Program-made: the position numbers and the translations under genes | Notes under the pieces: model-generated | What the model saw: only the letters and a program-made list of their open reading frames with translations | The model's database searches: none | What the model was told of the DNA's origin: nothing | NCBI RefSeq assembly: GCF_003934285.1 | Contig: NZ_RQWJ01000004.1 | Span: 558,001 to 622,000 of the forward strand | DNA from: Brevundimonas fluminis | GTDB taxonomy: Bacteria > Pseudomonadota > Alphaproteobacteria > Caulobacterales > Caulobacteraceae | Direction of reading: 5' to 3' | DNA: 64,000 nucleotides | Shown here: piece by piece, positions 17,726 through 26,422 of the stretch | How the letters are laid out: the number at the start of each line of letters is the position of its first letter | How positions within the stretch are numbered: position 1 is the stretch's first letter

Positions 17726-19084
17726 ATGCGAGTGATGCGTTTTGCGACGGCCGCGGCCATGACCGCGCTGATGGCCGGTACCGCGACGGCCCAGACGGCG
17801 CCGACGCGGCAGGACCCGCCGGCCCAGAGCGCCACGGCGGCCGGCACCCTGCAGCCGACCCAGGTGCGCCGGGAGCCGCGGATGCTGGAGCGGGCCGAGT
17901 TCCAGATCGCAGACGGCGTGGTGGCCACCGTCAACGACCAGATCATCACCGGCTTCGATCTGCGGCAGCGCATGCTGATGATCATCGCCATGAGCGAGGT
18001 CGAGCCCACGCCCGAAGACCTTCCCCAGATCGAGCGACAGGCGCTGGACAGCCTGATCGACGACCGCCTGAAGGCGCAGGAGATCGCCCGCTATCCCGAT
18101 CTGAAAGTCACCGACCAGGAGGTGAACCAGGAGATCGAGGCCATGGCGGCCGAGCTGCGGACCACGGGTGAGGCCTATCTCAACATCCTCTCGCAGGTCG
18201 GCATCCAGGCCCACACCGTGCGCGAACAGGTGCGCGTCTCCATCGGCTGGCGCCGCCTGGTGGGCGGGCGTTTCGCCAGCCGTGCGCGGGTTTCCAAGGC
18301 CCAGGTCGATCAGGCCATCCGGCAGGCCGAGGAGGCCGCGAGCAAGCGCCAGTACCTGATCGGCGAAATCTACATCGAGGCGGCCCAGACCCAGGGCGGC
18401 ATGCAGGGCGCGGTCAACGGCGCCCAGCAGTTGATCCGCCAGATGATCCAGGGGGCGCCTTTCCAGGCCGTGGCGCAGCAGTTCTCCGACGCGCCGTCGG
18501 CCGTCCGCGGCGGCGACGCCGGCTGGGTGGTCGAGGGGACGGTCTCTCCGGCGCTGCAGCAGGCCATGGACAACCTCGAGGTCGGCCAGCTGTCGAATCC
18601 CATCGTGGTCGAGGGCGGCGTCTACATCATCTACATGCGCGACAAGCGCCAGGGCTCGGCCACGCAACTGATCAGCCTGCGCCAGATCATGGTCGAGTTG
18701 CCCGAGACCGCCGACGCCGCCGCCGTGACGGCCGCGGGCCAGCGGTTGACCGCCCTGCAGCCCGAACTGACCTGCGACAACATGCTGACGCGCGCCACGT
18801 CCGAGACGGGCCTGCTGGGCACCGATCTGGGCGAGGGCGACCTGCAGAGCGTCATTCCGCAATTCCAGGAAGCCGTGGCCCAGGCGCCCGACGGCGCGAT
18901 CGTCGGCCCGGTCCGCACCCCGCTGGGCGTGCACCTGGTCGGGGTCTGCGGCCGGCGCGTGGGCTCGGCCGCCCTGCCGTCGCGCGACGAGGTCGAGTCG
19001 CGGCTGCAGCGCTCGCAACTGGCCATGCTGGAGCGGCGCTACATCCGCGACCTGCGCGCGGACGCCCTGATCGAACAGAAATGA
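17726..19084 (+). CDS. surA: Periplasmic peptidyl-prolyl isomerase/chaperone SurA
   Basis: SurA-type chaperone for outer membrane proteins such as LptD. The 452-residue protein begins with a signal peptide (residues 1-23, ending ATAQ). A SurA N-terminal helical domain follows (VVATVNDQIITGFDLRQRM near residue 75), then a parvulin domain near 210-310 (FQAVAQQFSD, GGDAGWV) and a second, weaker parvulin-like region. Its stop overlaps the pdxA start by four bases. Placement between lptD and pdxA is the usual order. Confidence 0.93.
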   Translation: MRVMRFATAAAMTALMAGTATAQTAPTRQDPPAQSATAAGTLQPTQVRREPRMLERAEFQIADGVVATVNDQIITGFDLRQRMLMIIAMSEVEPTPEDLPQIERQALDSLIDDRLKAQEIARYPDLKVTDQEVNQEIEAMAAELRTTGEAYLNILSQVGIQAHTVREQVRVSIGWRRLVGGRFASRARVSKAQVDQAIRQAEEAASKRQYLIGEIYIEAAQTQGGMQGAVNGAQQLIRQMIQGAPFQAVAQQFSDAPSAVRGGDAGWVVEGTVSPALQQAMDNLEVGQLSNPIVVEGGVYIIYMRDKRQGSATQLISLRQIMVELPETADAAAVTAAGQRLTALQPELTCDNMLTRATSETGLLGTDLGEGDLQSVIPQFQEAVAQAPDGAIVGPVRTPLGVHLVGVCGRRVGSAALPSRDEVESRLQRSQLAMLERRYIRDLRADALIEQK

Positions 19085-20079
19085 CTCCGCCGCTGGCCCT
19101 CTCGCTGGGAGAGCCGGCGGGCATAGGGCCCGAGATCGTCGCCAGGGCATGGGCGGCCCTCAGAGACGGCGGCCCCACCTTCGTGGTGATCGGGGACGCG
19201 CGGCTGGTCGAGGCCGGCGGGGCGCCCGTCGCCGCCGTCTTCGACCCCGCGGAGGCGAGGTCGGCCTTTCCTCGCGCCGTGCCCGTGATCGACCTGCCGA
19301 CGGCGGTTCCGGCGACGCCGGGGCGCCCCGATCCGGCCAATGCCGGCTGCGTCGCCGACTGGATCGCCCGCGCGGTCGATCTGGCCATGGACGGCAGCGC
19401 CGCGGGAGTCGTGACCGCTCCGATCGCCAAGGCGCCCCTGTATGCGGCGGGATTTCCCTTCCCCGGGCACACCGAGTTCATCGCCGACCTGACGGGGGAT
19501 CTGCCGTACGACGGCACGCGCGGGCCGGTGATGATGCTGACGGCGCGCGACCTGAAGGTGGCGCTGGTCACGATCCACACGCCCCTCGCCGAGGTCCCGG
19601 AACTGATCACTGCGGATCGGGTCATCCGCACCGCGCGCGTGGTGCACGAGACCCTTCGCCGCGACTTCGGCGTGGCCCGGCCCCGGCTGGCGCTGGCGGG
19701 CCTGAACCCCCACGCGGGCGAGGGCGGATCCCTTGGTCTGGAGGAGGTGGAGGTGCTGGGCCCCTCGGCCGCCGCCCTGCGCGCGGAGGGGATCGAGATC
19801 ACGGATCCGCTGGCCGCCGACACCCTGTTCCATGAAGAAGCGCGGGCGGCCTACGACGCCGCGATCTGCCTGTATCACGATCAGGCGCTGATCCCGGTCA
19901 AGACGATCGACTTCTGGGGAGGGGTCAACGTCACCCTGGGCCTGCCGGTGGTGCGGACGTCGCCCGACCATGGCACGGGGTTCGAGATCGCCGGCAAGGG
20001 CGTCGCCCGCGCAGACAGCCTGATCGCCGCGATCCGGCTGGGCGCGGAAATGGCCGCCAGGCGGCGCGGTCTGAAGTGA
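19081..20079 (+). CDS. pdxA: 4-hydroxythreonine-4-phosphate dehydrogenase
   Basis: PdxA carries out the NAD-dependent step of the DXP-dependent pyridoxal phosphate pathway. The 332-residue protein has LSLGEPAGIGPEI at the N-terminus, TAPIAKAPLYAAG near residue 115, GHTEFIADL near 137 and LNPHAGEGG near 210. Near the end DHGTGFEIAGKG completes the family set, including the metal-binding His residues. The ATG overlaps the surA stop. Confidence 0.95.
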   Translation: MTPPLALSLGEPAGIGPEIVARAWAALRDGGPTFVVIGDARLVEAGGAPVAAVFDPAEARSAFPRAVPVIDLPTAVPATPGRPDPANAGCVADWIARAVDLAMDGSAAGVVTAPIAKAPLYAAGFPFPGHTEFIADLTGDLPYDGTRGPVMMLTARDLKVALVTIHTPLAEVPELITADRVIRTARVVHETLRRDFGVARPRLALAGLNPHAGEGGSLGLEEVEVLGPSAAALRAEGIEITDPLAADTLFHEEARAAYDAAICLYHDQALIPVKTIDFWGGVNVTLGLPVVRTSPDHGTGFEIAGKGVARADSLIAAIRLGAEMAARRRGLK

Positions 20080-20092
20080 GGACGTCGGCAAG

Positions 20093-20857
20093 GTGACGAA
20101 AACCCCCGCGGAGATCGACGCGATGGCCGAATCCGGCCGGCTGCTGGCGTCGGTGTTCACTCACCTGGACGGACTGACGCTGGGCGGGATGAGCACGCTG
20201 GAAATCAACGACGAAGTCGAGCGCTTCATCGTCGAGGACCTGAAGGCGCGGCCCGCCAGCAAGGGTCAGTACGACTACGGTTTCGTTCTGAACTGCTCGC
20301 GCAACGAAGTCGTCTGTCATGGCGTGCCCAGCGCAGACGAGATCGTGCGCGACGGCGACATCCTGAACCTGGACGTGACCCTGGAGAAGAACGGCTGGAT
20401 CGCCGACTCCAGCAAGACGTATCTCATCGGCGACGTGCCGCCGCACGCCCGTCGGCTGGTGCGCACGACGCAGGAAGCGATGTGGAAAGGCATTCGCGCG
20501 GTCCGGCCGGGCGCGACGCTGGGCGACGTCGGCCATGCGATCGAGCGCCATGCGAAGAAGGCCGGCTATTCCGTCGTTCGTGACTTCTGCGGCCACGGGA
20601 TCGGGCGCGAGATGCATGAGGCGCCGCAGGTGCTGCACTTCGGCAAGCCGGGCATGGGCTTGAAGCTGAAGGAAGGGATGACCTTCACCATCGAACCGAT
20701 GATCAACGAGGGCCGGGCGCGCACCGTGACCCTCGAAGACGGCTGGACGGTGGTCACCGAGGACGGAAAACTGTCGGCCCAGTTCGAGCACACGGTGGCG
20801 GTGACGGCGACCGGCGTGCGGGTGCTGACGCTCAGGCCCGGAGAGAAGGCGCACTGA
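20093..20857 (+). CDS. map: Type I methionine aminopeptidase
   Basis: Removes the initiator methionine from nascent proteins. The 254-residue enzyme starts with GTG and shows the two-metal site: Asp in LNLDVTL, Asp in IADSSKTY, His in GHGIGREMHE, Glu in FTIEPM and Glu in QFEHT. The segment NEVVCHGVP is also typical. It sits between pdxA and rsmA, which are usually adjacent in the surA-pdxA-rsmA arrangement, so it looks like an insertion into that block. Gaps on both sides are short (13 and 40 bp), suggesting co-transcription. Confidence 0.95.
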   Translation: MTKTPAEIDAMAESGRLLASVFTHLDGLTLGGMSTLEINDEVERFIVEDLKARPASKGQYDYGFVLNCSRNEVVCHGVPSADEIVRDGDILNLDVTLEKNGWIADSSKTYLIGDVPPHARRLVRTTQEAMWKGIRAVRPGATLGDVGHAIERHAKKAGYSVVRDFCGHGIGREMHEAPQVLHFGKPGMGLKLKEGMTFTIEPMINEGRARTVTLEDGWTVVTEDGKLSAQFEHTVAVTATGVRVLTLRPGEKAH

Positions 20858-20897
20858 CGCCCCTCCCCTCGCGGCTCCGACGCCGCTATGACCGGGC

Positions 20898-21776
20898 GTG
20901 ACCGACGAACTTCCCTCCCTGCGTGAACAGCTGGACGCCCACGGGCTGTCGGCGAAGAAGAGCTTCGGCCAGCATTTCCTGCTCGATCTGAACGTCACGC
21001 GGAAGATCGTACGGCTGGCCGGGCCTTTCGAGGGGCGGCCGGTGATCGAGGTCGGCCCCGGTCCGGGCGGCTTGACCCGGGCGCTGCTGGAAAGCGACGC
21101 GGGGCGGGTCGTTCTCGTCGAGAAAGATCCCCGGTTCGTCCCTCTTCTGTCGGACCTGGATGACGGGTCGGGGCGACTGACGATCGTCGAGGGCGACGCG
21201 CTGAACGTGCGCGAGGATCAGCTGGTCGAGGGACCGGCGCATCTGGTGTCGAACCTGCCCTACAACGTCGGCACCCCGCTGCTGATCAAGTGGCTGACGG
21301 GGCCATGGACCCCGCATGCCCTGACGCTGATGTTCCAGAAGGAGGTGGCGGAGCGCGTCGTCGCGAGGCCGGGCGAGGACGCCTATGGCCGCCTGGCGGT
21401 GATCGCCCAGGCCGTGGCGGAGGCGAGGCTGGTGATGCACCTGCCCGCCGCGGCCTTCACTCCGCCGCCCAAGGTGGCCAGCGCCGTGGTCCACCTGGTC
21501 CCGCGCTCGGACCGGCCGGAGAAGCCTTTGCTGAAGGCGCTGGAACGGGTGACGGCGGCGGCGTTCGGCCAGCGCAGGAAGATGCTCCGTTCGAGCCTGA
21601 AGCAGCTTGGCGGGGCACGCCTGTGCGACGAGGCGGGGATCAATCCCGAGGACCGGGCCGAGGTGATCGACCTGGCCGGGTTCCTGAGACTGGCGCGCGC
21701 GACGGTGGGTCAGGCGCGGCCGACGCCGCCAGAGACGCCCGAAGGCCCGACGCTGGCGCGGCGCAAGCGGTCCTGA
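20898..21776 (+). CDS. rsmA: 16S rRNA dimethyladenosine transferase
   Basis: RsmA (KsgA) dimethylates two adjacent adenosines near the 3' end of 16S rRNA late in 30S assembly. The 292-residue protein has FGQHFLLD near residue 23, SAM-binding motif I (IEVGPGPGGLTRALL), and the catalytic NLPYNVGTPLL segment near 117. The C-terminal domain includes FGQRRKMLRSSLK. It begins with GTG. The gene ends at a strong hairpin (21783-21811) that separates it from the convergent minus-strand genes. Confidence 0.95.
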   Translation: MTDELPSLREQLDAHGLSAKKSFGQHFLLDLNVTRKIVRLAGPFEGRPVIEVGPGPGGLTRALLESDAGRVVLVEKDPRFVPLLSDLDDGSGRLTIVEGDALNVREDQLVEGPAHLVSNLPYNVGTPLLIKWLTGPWTPHALTLMFQKEVAERVVARPGEDAYGRLAVIAQAVAEARLVMHLPAAAFTPPPKVASAVVHLVPRSDRPEKPLLKALERVTAAAFGQRRKMLRSSLKQLGGARLCDEAGINPEDRAEVIDLAGFLRLARATVGQARPTPPETPEGPTLARRKRS

Positions 21777-21782
21777 AACGAC

Positions 21783-21811
21783 GAAGGGCCGCCCCGGTGG
21801 GACGGCCCTTC
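21783..21811. terminator. Bidirectional hairpin after rsmA
   Basis: GAAGGGCCG and CGGCCCTTC form a perfect 9-bp stem around an 11-base loop, six bases after the rsmA stop. There is no long T run on either strand. It probably ends rsmA transcription and also the minus-strand transcript of the short ORF at 21835-21906. Confidence 0.75.
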
Positions 21812-21834
21812 CATTGTTCAGCCTTGACGGCCGT

Positions 21835-21906
21835 TCAGGCGCGCGCCCCCGGGAGGGCGGAGGTCGCGTGCGTCAGGGCCGCTGAGGGCGTGAGACAATG
21901 AGACAT
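21835..21906 (-). CDS. Putative 23-residue peptide with very strong ribosome binding site
   Basis: A short ORF (MSHCLTPSAALTHATSALPG followed by ARA and a stop) downstream of gmk on the same strand. Its ATG is preceded at optimal spacing by GAAAGGAGGTGGTC (21909-21922). This is complementary over nearly its whole length, allowing one G-U pair, to the 3' tail of bacterial 16S rRNA. A hairpin follows at 21783-21811. Function is unknown: it may be a small protein, a leader peptide or a regulatory RNA that uses ribosome binding. The peptide itself shows no recognisable motif. Confidence 0.4.
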   Translation of the reverse strand: MSHCLTPSAALTHATSALPGARA

Positions 21907-21977
21907 TCGACCACCTCCTTTCGCTGTTTCGACGATGAGTCCGATGTGGGAAGCACGCCGACCGGCGCAAGGGGCCG

Positions 21978-22619
21978 TCAGACGACCTCGTCCAGCAGGG
22001 CCTTCTGGTATGCCGAGACCCAGAGGTTGCGGCGACGCTTGCTGCGTTCCGCGTGGTAGATGTGCGCCAGCTCGGCGTAGCTGCGGTCGAAGTCGTCGTT
22101 GACGAAGACGTAGTCGAAGGCGTCGCAGTGCTCGATCTCGCCCTTGGCGTTCTGGATGCGGCGCTCGATCACGTCCTCGTCGTCCTGGCTGCGGGTGACC
22201 AGCCGGCGGCGCAGCTCCGCAAGGCTGGGAGGCAGGATGAAGACCCGCACGGCGTCGTCGGGACATTTCCGGGCCACCTCGGCCGCACCCTGCCAGTCGA
22301 TGTCGAACAGCACGTCCCTGCCCTCGGCCAGAGCCTTGTCCACCGGACCGCGCAGGGAGCCGTACCGGTTGCCGTGCACGTCGGCCCATTCGAGGAAGGC
22401 GTCGTCGTCGATGAGGCGCTGGAACTCGGCGTGGTCGACGAAGTGGTAGTCGCGATCGGCCACTTCCCCGGGGCGAATGCCGCGGGTGGTGACGGACACC
22501 GACAGCTCCAGCGCCCCATGATCGGCCATCAGACGGCGGCACAGGCTGGTCTTGCCGGCCCCCGACGGGCTGGCCACGATCAGCAGGACGCCCCGGCGCG
22601 GGGTACGCTCATTCGACAT
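21978..22619 (-). CDS. gmk: Guanylate kinase
   Basis: Gmk phosphorylates GMP to GDP, feeding GTP, dGTP and (p)ppGpp pools. The 213-residue protein has a P-loop SPSGAGKTSL at residues 14-23, the GMP-binding region with TTRGIRPGEV near 45-54 and RDYHFVD near 56-62, and FDIDWQGA near 100. Its start overlaps the end of yicC by 11 bases, as is common in alphaproteobacteria. Confidence 0.96.
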   Translation of the reverse strand: MSNERTPRRGVLLIVASPSGAGKTSLCRRLMADHGALELSVSVTTRGIRPGEVADRDYHFVDHAEFQRLIDDDAFLEWADVHGNRYGSLRGPVDKALAEGRDVLFDIDWQGAAEVARKCPDDAVRVFILPPSLAELRRRLVTRSQDDEDVIERRIQNAKGEIEHCDAFDYVFVNDDFDRSYAELAHIYHAERSKRRRNLWVSAYQKALLDEVV

Positions 22620-23499
22620 TCTGAACCTGTTCTCTCAGCTGTTCGACCGCGGCCTTCAGGTCCAGCCCGACTGCGGTCAGGGGGACGGTCGCGGACTTGG
22701 AACAAAGGGTGTTCGCTTCGCGCATGAACTCCTGCATCAGAAAGTCCAGTTTGCGGCCCGCGGGAGGCGTGGTCAGCAGTTTGCGAGCGGAGGCGACGTG
22801 GGCCGTCAGCCGGTCCAGCTCCTCACGCACGTCCGCCTTCGCGGCCAGAGACGCCGCTTCCAGAAAAACCCGTTCCTCCAGCCCCGGAGCGTCTGGGGCC
22901 AGATCGGCCATCCGACGGGTGAAGCGGTCGCGGACGGCATCGACCTGCGCGGCGGCCTCGCGCTCCGCATCGCCGACCAATCCCTCGATGCGGTCGATCA
23001 GGCCTCCCAGGACGGGGAGGAGCTGTTCGCCCTCGTGCCGACGCGACGCCTGGAGCGCGTCCAGCGCCTCGTCCACCGTCGCGGCCATGTCCGCCTGGAC
23101 GGTCTGCTGCACGTCCGGGTCGACGCCGGCCTCGTCCGCCGCGATCACGCCGCGCAGCGCCAGCAGTCCGTCGGCCGTGGGCGGGGCGGCACCGGCCTCG
23201 ACGAGCTGACGGGCCAACGTCAGATAGCGGTCGAGCGCCGCGGAATCGACGCCTACGGAAACGGCCCCGGCTTCAGGTCGGGCCTGCACCGTCAGCGAAA
23301 CCTGCCCGCGCGCGAAGCGCCCCTGCGCGGCCGCCTTGGTCAGCCGTTCCAGATCGTCGAAGCCGGAGGGCCCCCGGAGGCGGACTTCAAGGTTCCGCCC
23401 GTTGACCGAGCGGGCCTCCACCGACCACGTCCAGCCGTGACCCGCGCCTTCCGCGCGGCCGAAGCCGGTCATGCCGGAGAACTGCCGGTCCGCGCTCAT
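22609..23499 (-). CDS. yicC: YicC family endoribonuclease-like protein
   Basis: A 296-residue protein of the YicC family, whose members have been described as endoribonucleases linked to sRNA turnover. The family marks are present: MTGFGRAEG near the N-terminus, the SVNGRNLEVRLR segment near residue 33, and the C-terminal DUF1732-like part with GRKLDFLMQEFMREANTLCS. It overlaps mltG upstream by four bases and gmk downstream by 11, so the three are translationally linked. Confidence 0.92.
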   Translation of the reverse strand: MSADRQFSGMTGFGRAEGAGHGWTWSVEARSVNGRNLEVRLRGPSGFDDLERLTKAAAQGRFARGQVSLTVQARPEAGAVSVGVDSAALDRYLTLARQLVEAGAAPPTADGLLALRGVIAADEAGVDPDVQQTVQADMAATVDEALDALQASRRHEGEQLLPVLGGLIDRIEGLVGDAEREAAAQVDAVRDRFTRRMADLAPDAPGLEERVFLEAASLAAKADVREELDRLTAHVASARKLLTTPPAGRKLDFLMQEFMREANTLCSKSATVPLTAVGLDLKAAVEQLREQVQNVE

Positions 23500-24632
23500 C
23501 GCGGGGCCTGCCCGGGCGGCAGGATGGTGACCTCGGCGCCGGCGTCCGGCGCCATCTCGCCGGTCGGGGCCGAGGCCGCCTCACCGACGGCCGCCTCGGG
23601 CGCGCGCTCCGGCGGCAGACCGGCGCGGCGACGCTCGATGGCCCGCCAGCGAGCGACGTTCTCAAGATGCTGCTCGTAGGTCGGCGCGAAGACGTGCCCC
23701 CCCGTTCCGTCGGCCACGAAGAACAGATCCTGCGTCACCGGAGGGTTCAGCACCGCCTTGATCGCTTCTCCGCCCGGGTTGGCGATGGGCGTGGGGGGGA
23801 GGCCGTCGATCTGGTAGGTGTTCCAGCGCGTCGGCGCGTCGATCTCGGAGCGACGCAGACCGCGGCCCAGCGGACGCCCCTGGGTGATGCCGTAGACGAT
23901 GGTCGGATCGCTCTCCAGCCGCATGCCGATGCGGAGGCGGTTGGAAAAGACGGCGGCCACCCGCGGTCGCTCGGCGGCCACGCCGGTCTCCTTTTCCACG
24001 ATCGAGGCCAGGATGACCGCCTCTTCGGGCGACGAGACGACGCTGTTGGGCCCCCGCTGGGCCCACAGCTCGGCGAGGTTCCGGTCGTGGGCCAGGCGCA
24101 TGCGCCGGATGACCGAATCCCGCGTCTCGCCCCTGCTGATCTCGTAGGTGTCGGGCCACAGACTGCCCTCGGGCGGGGTCTCGACCTCGCCGGTCAGCAG
24201 CGGGTTGCGCATCAGGATGTCGACGGCCTGGGCGGAGGACCAGCCCTCCGGCAGGGTCACGTAGTGGCGGACGACGCGGCCGGAAACGAGGAGGCTCACC
24301 ACCGAGCGCAGGGAGGCCCGGCTGGGCACCTCATATTCGCCTGCACGCAGGCGCCGGTCGGCCCCCGTCAGGGTCACCGCCGCCTTGAACATGTCGGTGG
24401 AGCGGATGACGCCCGCCTGCTTGAGCTGCTGGGCGATTGCCGAGACGCCCGCGCCGGACGGCAGGGTCACGATGGTGGCGTCCCCCGTGCGGGCCGAAGG
24501 GCCGGGCGCGTAGAAGACGCTCCAGACCACCGCCAGCAGGCCGATCAGAAAGACGCTGAACGTCGCCGTTGCCGCCAGCATGGCGATGGCGAAGGGCTTG
24601 CGGTCGCCGCCGCCGAACCGGGGAAGCCGCAC
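23496..24632 (-). CDS. mltG: Endolytic murein transglycosylase MltG
   Basis: Inner-membrane-anchored enzyme that cleaves nascent glycan strands and is thought to set their length. The 378-residue protein has one membrane helix (about residues 15-42), a LysM-like region, and the YceG domain with the catalytic Glu in ASIVEKETG (residue 213). IGMRLESDPTIVYG and PTPIANPGGEAI are also present. The C-terminal 45 residues are a low-complexity Ala/Pro extension. Its start lies 2 bp downstream of the fabF stop. Confidence 0.94.
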   Translation of the reverse strand: MRLPRFGGGDRKPFAIAMLAATATFSVFLIGLLAVVWSVFYAPGPSARTGDATIVTLPSGAGVSAIAQQLKQAGVIRSTDMFKAAVTLTGADRRLRAGEYEVPSRASLRSVVSLLVSGRVVRHYVTLPEGWSSAQAVDILMRNPLLTGEVETPPEGSLWPDTYEISRGETRDSVIRRMRLAHDRNLAELWAQRGPNSVVSSPEEAVILASIVEKETGVAAERPRVAAVFSNRLRIGMRLESDPTIVYGITQGRPLGRGLRRSEIDAPTRWNTYQIDGLPPTPIANPGGEAIKAVLNPPVTQDLFFVADGTGGHVFAPTYEQHLENVARWRAIERRRAGLPPERAPEAAVGEAASAPTGEMAPDAGAEVTILPPGQAPR

Positions 24633-24633
24633 C

Positions 24634-25914
24634 TCAGTCCACCTTGCGGAAGACGACGGTCGCGTTGGTGCCGCCGAAGCCGAAAGAGTTGGACATGGCG
24701 ACGTCGATCCTCATCGGCTCGCCCTTGTCCTTGACCATGTTCAGGGCCGTTTCCTGCTCCGGGTTCTCGAGATTGATGGTCGGCGGCGCGATCTGGTCGC
24801 GGATGGCGAGCACGCAGTAGACGCACTCCACCGCCCCCGCGGCGCCGAGCAGATGGCCGATCATCGACTTTGTGGACGAGAGGGCCACCTTGGGCGCGTG
24901 GTCGCCCATCAGGCGCTCGACCGCCTTGGCCTCGATCCAGTCCGCCATGGTGGAGGTGCCGTGGGCGTTGACGTAGTCGACGTCCGAAGGCTGCAGGCCG
25001 GCGCGCTTCAGGGCCGCCTGCATGGCGCGATAGCCGCCCTCCCCGTCCTCGCTCGGCGCGGTGATGTGGTGGGCGTCGCCGGACATCCCGTAACCCACGA
25101 CCTCGGCATAGATCTTAGCCCCGCGCGCCTTTGCGTGCTCCAGCTCCTCCAGCACCATGATGCCCGCGCCCTCGCCCATGACGAATCCGGCGTGGTCCTT
25201 GTCGTAGGGTCGGCTGGCCTTCTCGGGCTGGTCCTGGAAGTCGGTGCAGAGCGCACGGCAGGCAAGGAAACCGGCGATGCCGATGGGCACGACCGAGCTC
25301 TCGGCCCCGCCCGCCACCATGACGTCCGCATCGCCGAGCGCGATCATCCGGGCCGCGTCGCCGATGGCGTGGGCGCCCGTGGCGCACGCGGTGACGACGG
25401 AGTGGTTCGGTCCCTTCAGGCCGTGACGGATCGACACCTGGCCCGAGGCGAGGTTGATCAGCGACATGGGGATGAAGAAGGGGCTGACGCGCCGTGGACC
25501 CTTCTCCTGCATCTCCAGCGCCGTCGCCGCGATGGGGCCGAGGCCGCCGATGCCGGAGCCGATCATGACCCCCGTGGCGCACTTGTCCTCTTCGCTTTCC
25601 GGCTTCCAGCCGGCGTCGGCCAAGGCTTCGTCGGCGGCGGCGATGGCGTAGACGATGAAGTCGTCGACGCGCTTGCGGTCCTTGGCCGACATGACGGCCT
25701 CGGGATCGAAGACGCCCGGCTGCCCCGGCGCGCCATGGCCGCGGCCGTCGACCTGGGGCACCTCGCCGGCGATCGAGCAGGCGAAGCCTTCCGCGTCGAA
25801 GGCGGTGATCGGCCGGATGGCGGACTTGCCGTCCAGAATGCTCTTCCAAGCGTGCTCCACCCCCGCGCCGTGCGGGGTGAGCAGGCCCAGTCCGGTGACG
25901 ACGACGCGGCGCAT
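24634..25914 (-). CDS. fabF: 3-oxoacyl-ACP synthase II (KASII)
   Basis: Elongating condensing enzyme of type II fatty acid synthesis. The 426-residue protein has the Cys-His-His triad: Cys177 in VTACATGAH, His318 in NAHGTSTMAD and His354 in SMIGHLLGAAG. It begins MRRVVVTGLGLLTP. Relative to E. coli FabF it carries a short extra segment near residues 56-72 (GRGHGAPGQPG). It follows acpP by about 105 bp, within the fab cluster. Confidence 0.96.
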   Translation of the reverse strand: MRRVVVTGLGLLTPHGAGVEHAWKSILDGKSAIRPITAFDAEGFACSIAGEVPQVDGRGHGAPGQPGVFDPEAVMSAKDRKRVDDFIVYAIAAADEALADAGWKPESEEDKCATGVMIGSGIGGLGPIAATALEMQEKGPRRVSPFFIPMSLINLASGQVSIRHGLKGPNHSVVTACATGAHAIGDAARMIALGDADVMVAGGAESSVVPIGIAGFLACRALCTDFQDQPEKASRPYDKDHAGFVMGEGAGIMVLEELEHAKARGAKIYAEVVGYGMSGDAHHITAPSEDGEGGYRAMQAALKRAGLQPSDVDYVNAHGTSTMADWIEAKAVERLMGDHAPKVALSSTKSMIGHLLGAAGAVECVYCVLAIRDQIAPPTINLENPEQETALNMVKDKGEPMRIDVAMSNSFGFGGTNATVVFRKVD

Positions 25915-26019
25915 GCGAAAACTCCTGTCGAAAGCGAAACGGCAGAAACGCCGATGGCCGCCGGACCCGCCCTACAGGGACGCGCCGCGGCGGCCATCAA
26001 GCCGTCAGTGACGGGCGGA

Positions 26020-26259
26020 TCAGCCCGCCAGCTTCTCGTCGATGAACTTCACCGCGTCGCCGACCGTCTGGATGTGCTCGGCCGCGTCGTCGGGGATCTC
26101 GATGTCGAAGGCCTCTTCGAAGGCCATGACCAGCTCGACGTTGTCGAGCGAGTCGGCGCCGAGATCGTCGATGAAGGAGGCCTTCTCGGTGACCTTGTCG
26201 GGGTCGGCGTCCAGGTGGTCGATCACGATCTTGCGGACGCGTTCCAGGGTGTCGGACAT
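26020..26259 (-). CDS. acpP: Acyl carrier protein
   Basis: The 79-residue acidic acyl carrier protein that holds growing acyl chains on a phosphopantetheine arm. The attachment Ser lies in [16 protein letters not shown] (residues 34-49), and the rest is a four-helix ACP. It is bracketed by fabG and fabF, the standard position. Confidence 0.97.
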   Translation of the reverse strand: MSDTLERVRKIVIDHLDADPDKVTEKASFIDDLGADSLDNVELVMAFEEAFDIEIPDDAAEHIQTVGDAVKFIDEKLAG

Positions 26260-26374
26260 GGGTGTCTCTGTTCTCTAAGCGCCGCGAGCGGCGGGGTCTT
26301 CGGTCAGGCCTGCCGTCTCACGACGGCGACGACGGCGCAAGTCCGTCGGGGACTCAACGCCGAAGCTCGGATTG

Positions 26375-26409
26375 GGTTTAGCACAGGCTGCAAAGGTGGA
26401 AACAGCCTG
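26375..26409 (-). promoter_or_regulatory. Candidate acpP promoter element with inverted repeat
   Basis: In the 163-bp gap between fabG and acpP, a 7-bp inverted repeat (CAGGCTG at 26384-26390, CAGCCTG at 26403-26409, 12-base spacer) lies next to GCTAAACC (26375-26382 on the minus strand). The latter resembles the Caulobacter housekeeping -10 element GCTANAWC. No convincing -35 was found. The repeat could be an operator or a weak hairpin after fabG. Confidence 0.3.
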
Positions 26410-26422
26410 TTGCAGGCCGTGA

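Noticed and set aside
21906..21922. Fragment of a 16S rRNA gene, because the plus strand resembles the rRNA 3' end
   Set aside because: The resemblance covers only about 14 bases; no more rRNA sequence is present. It is better read as an anti-rRNA Shine-Dalgarno on the minus strand.
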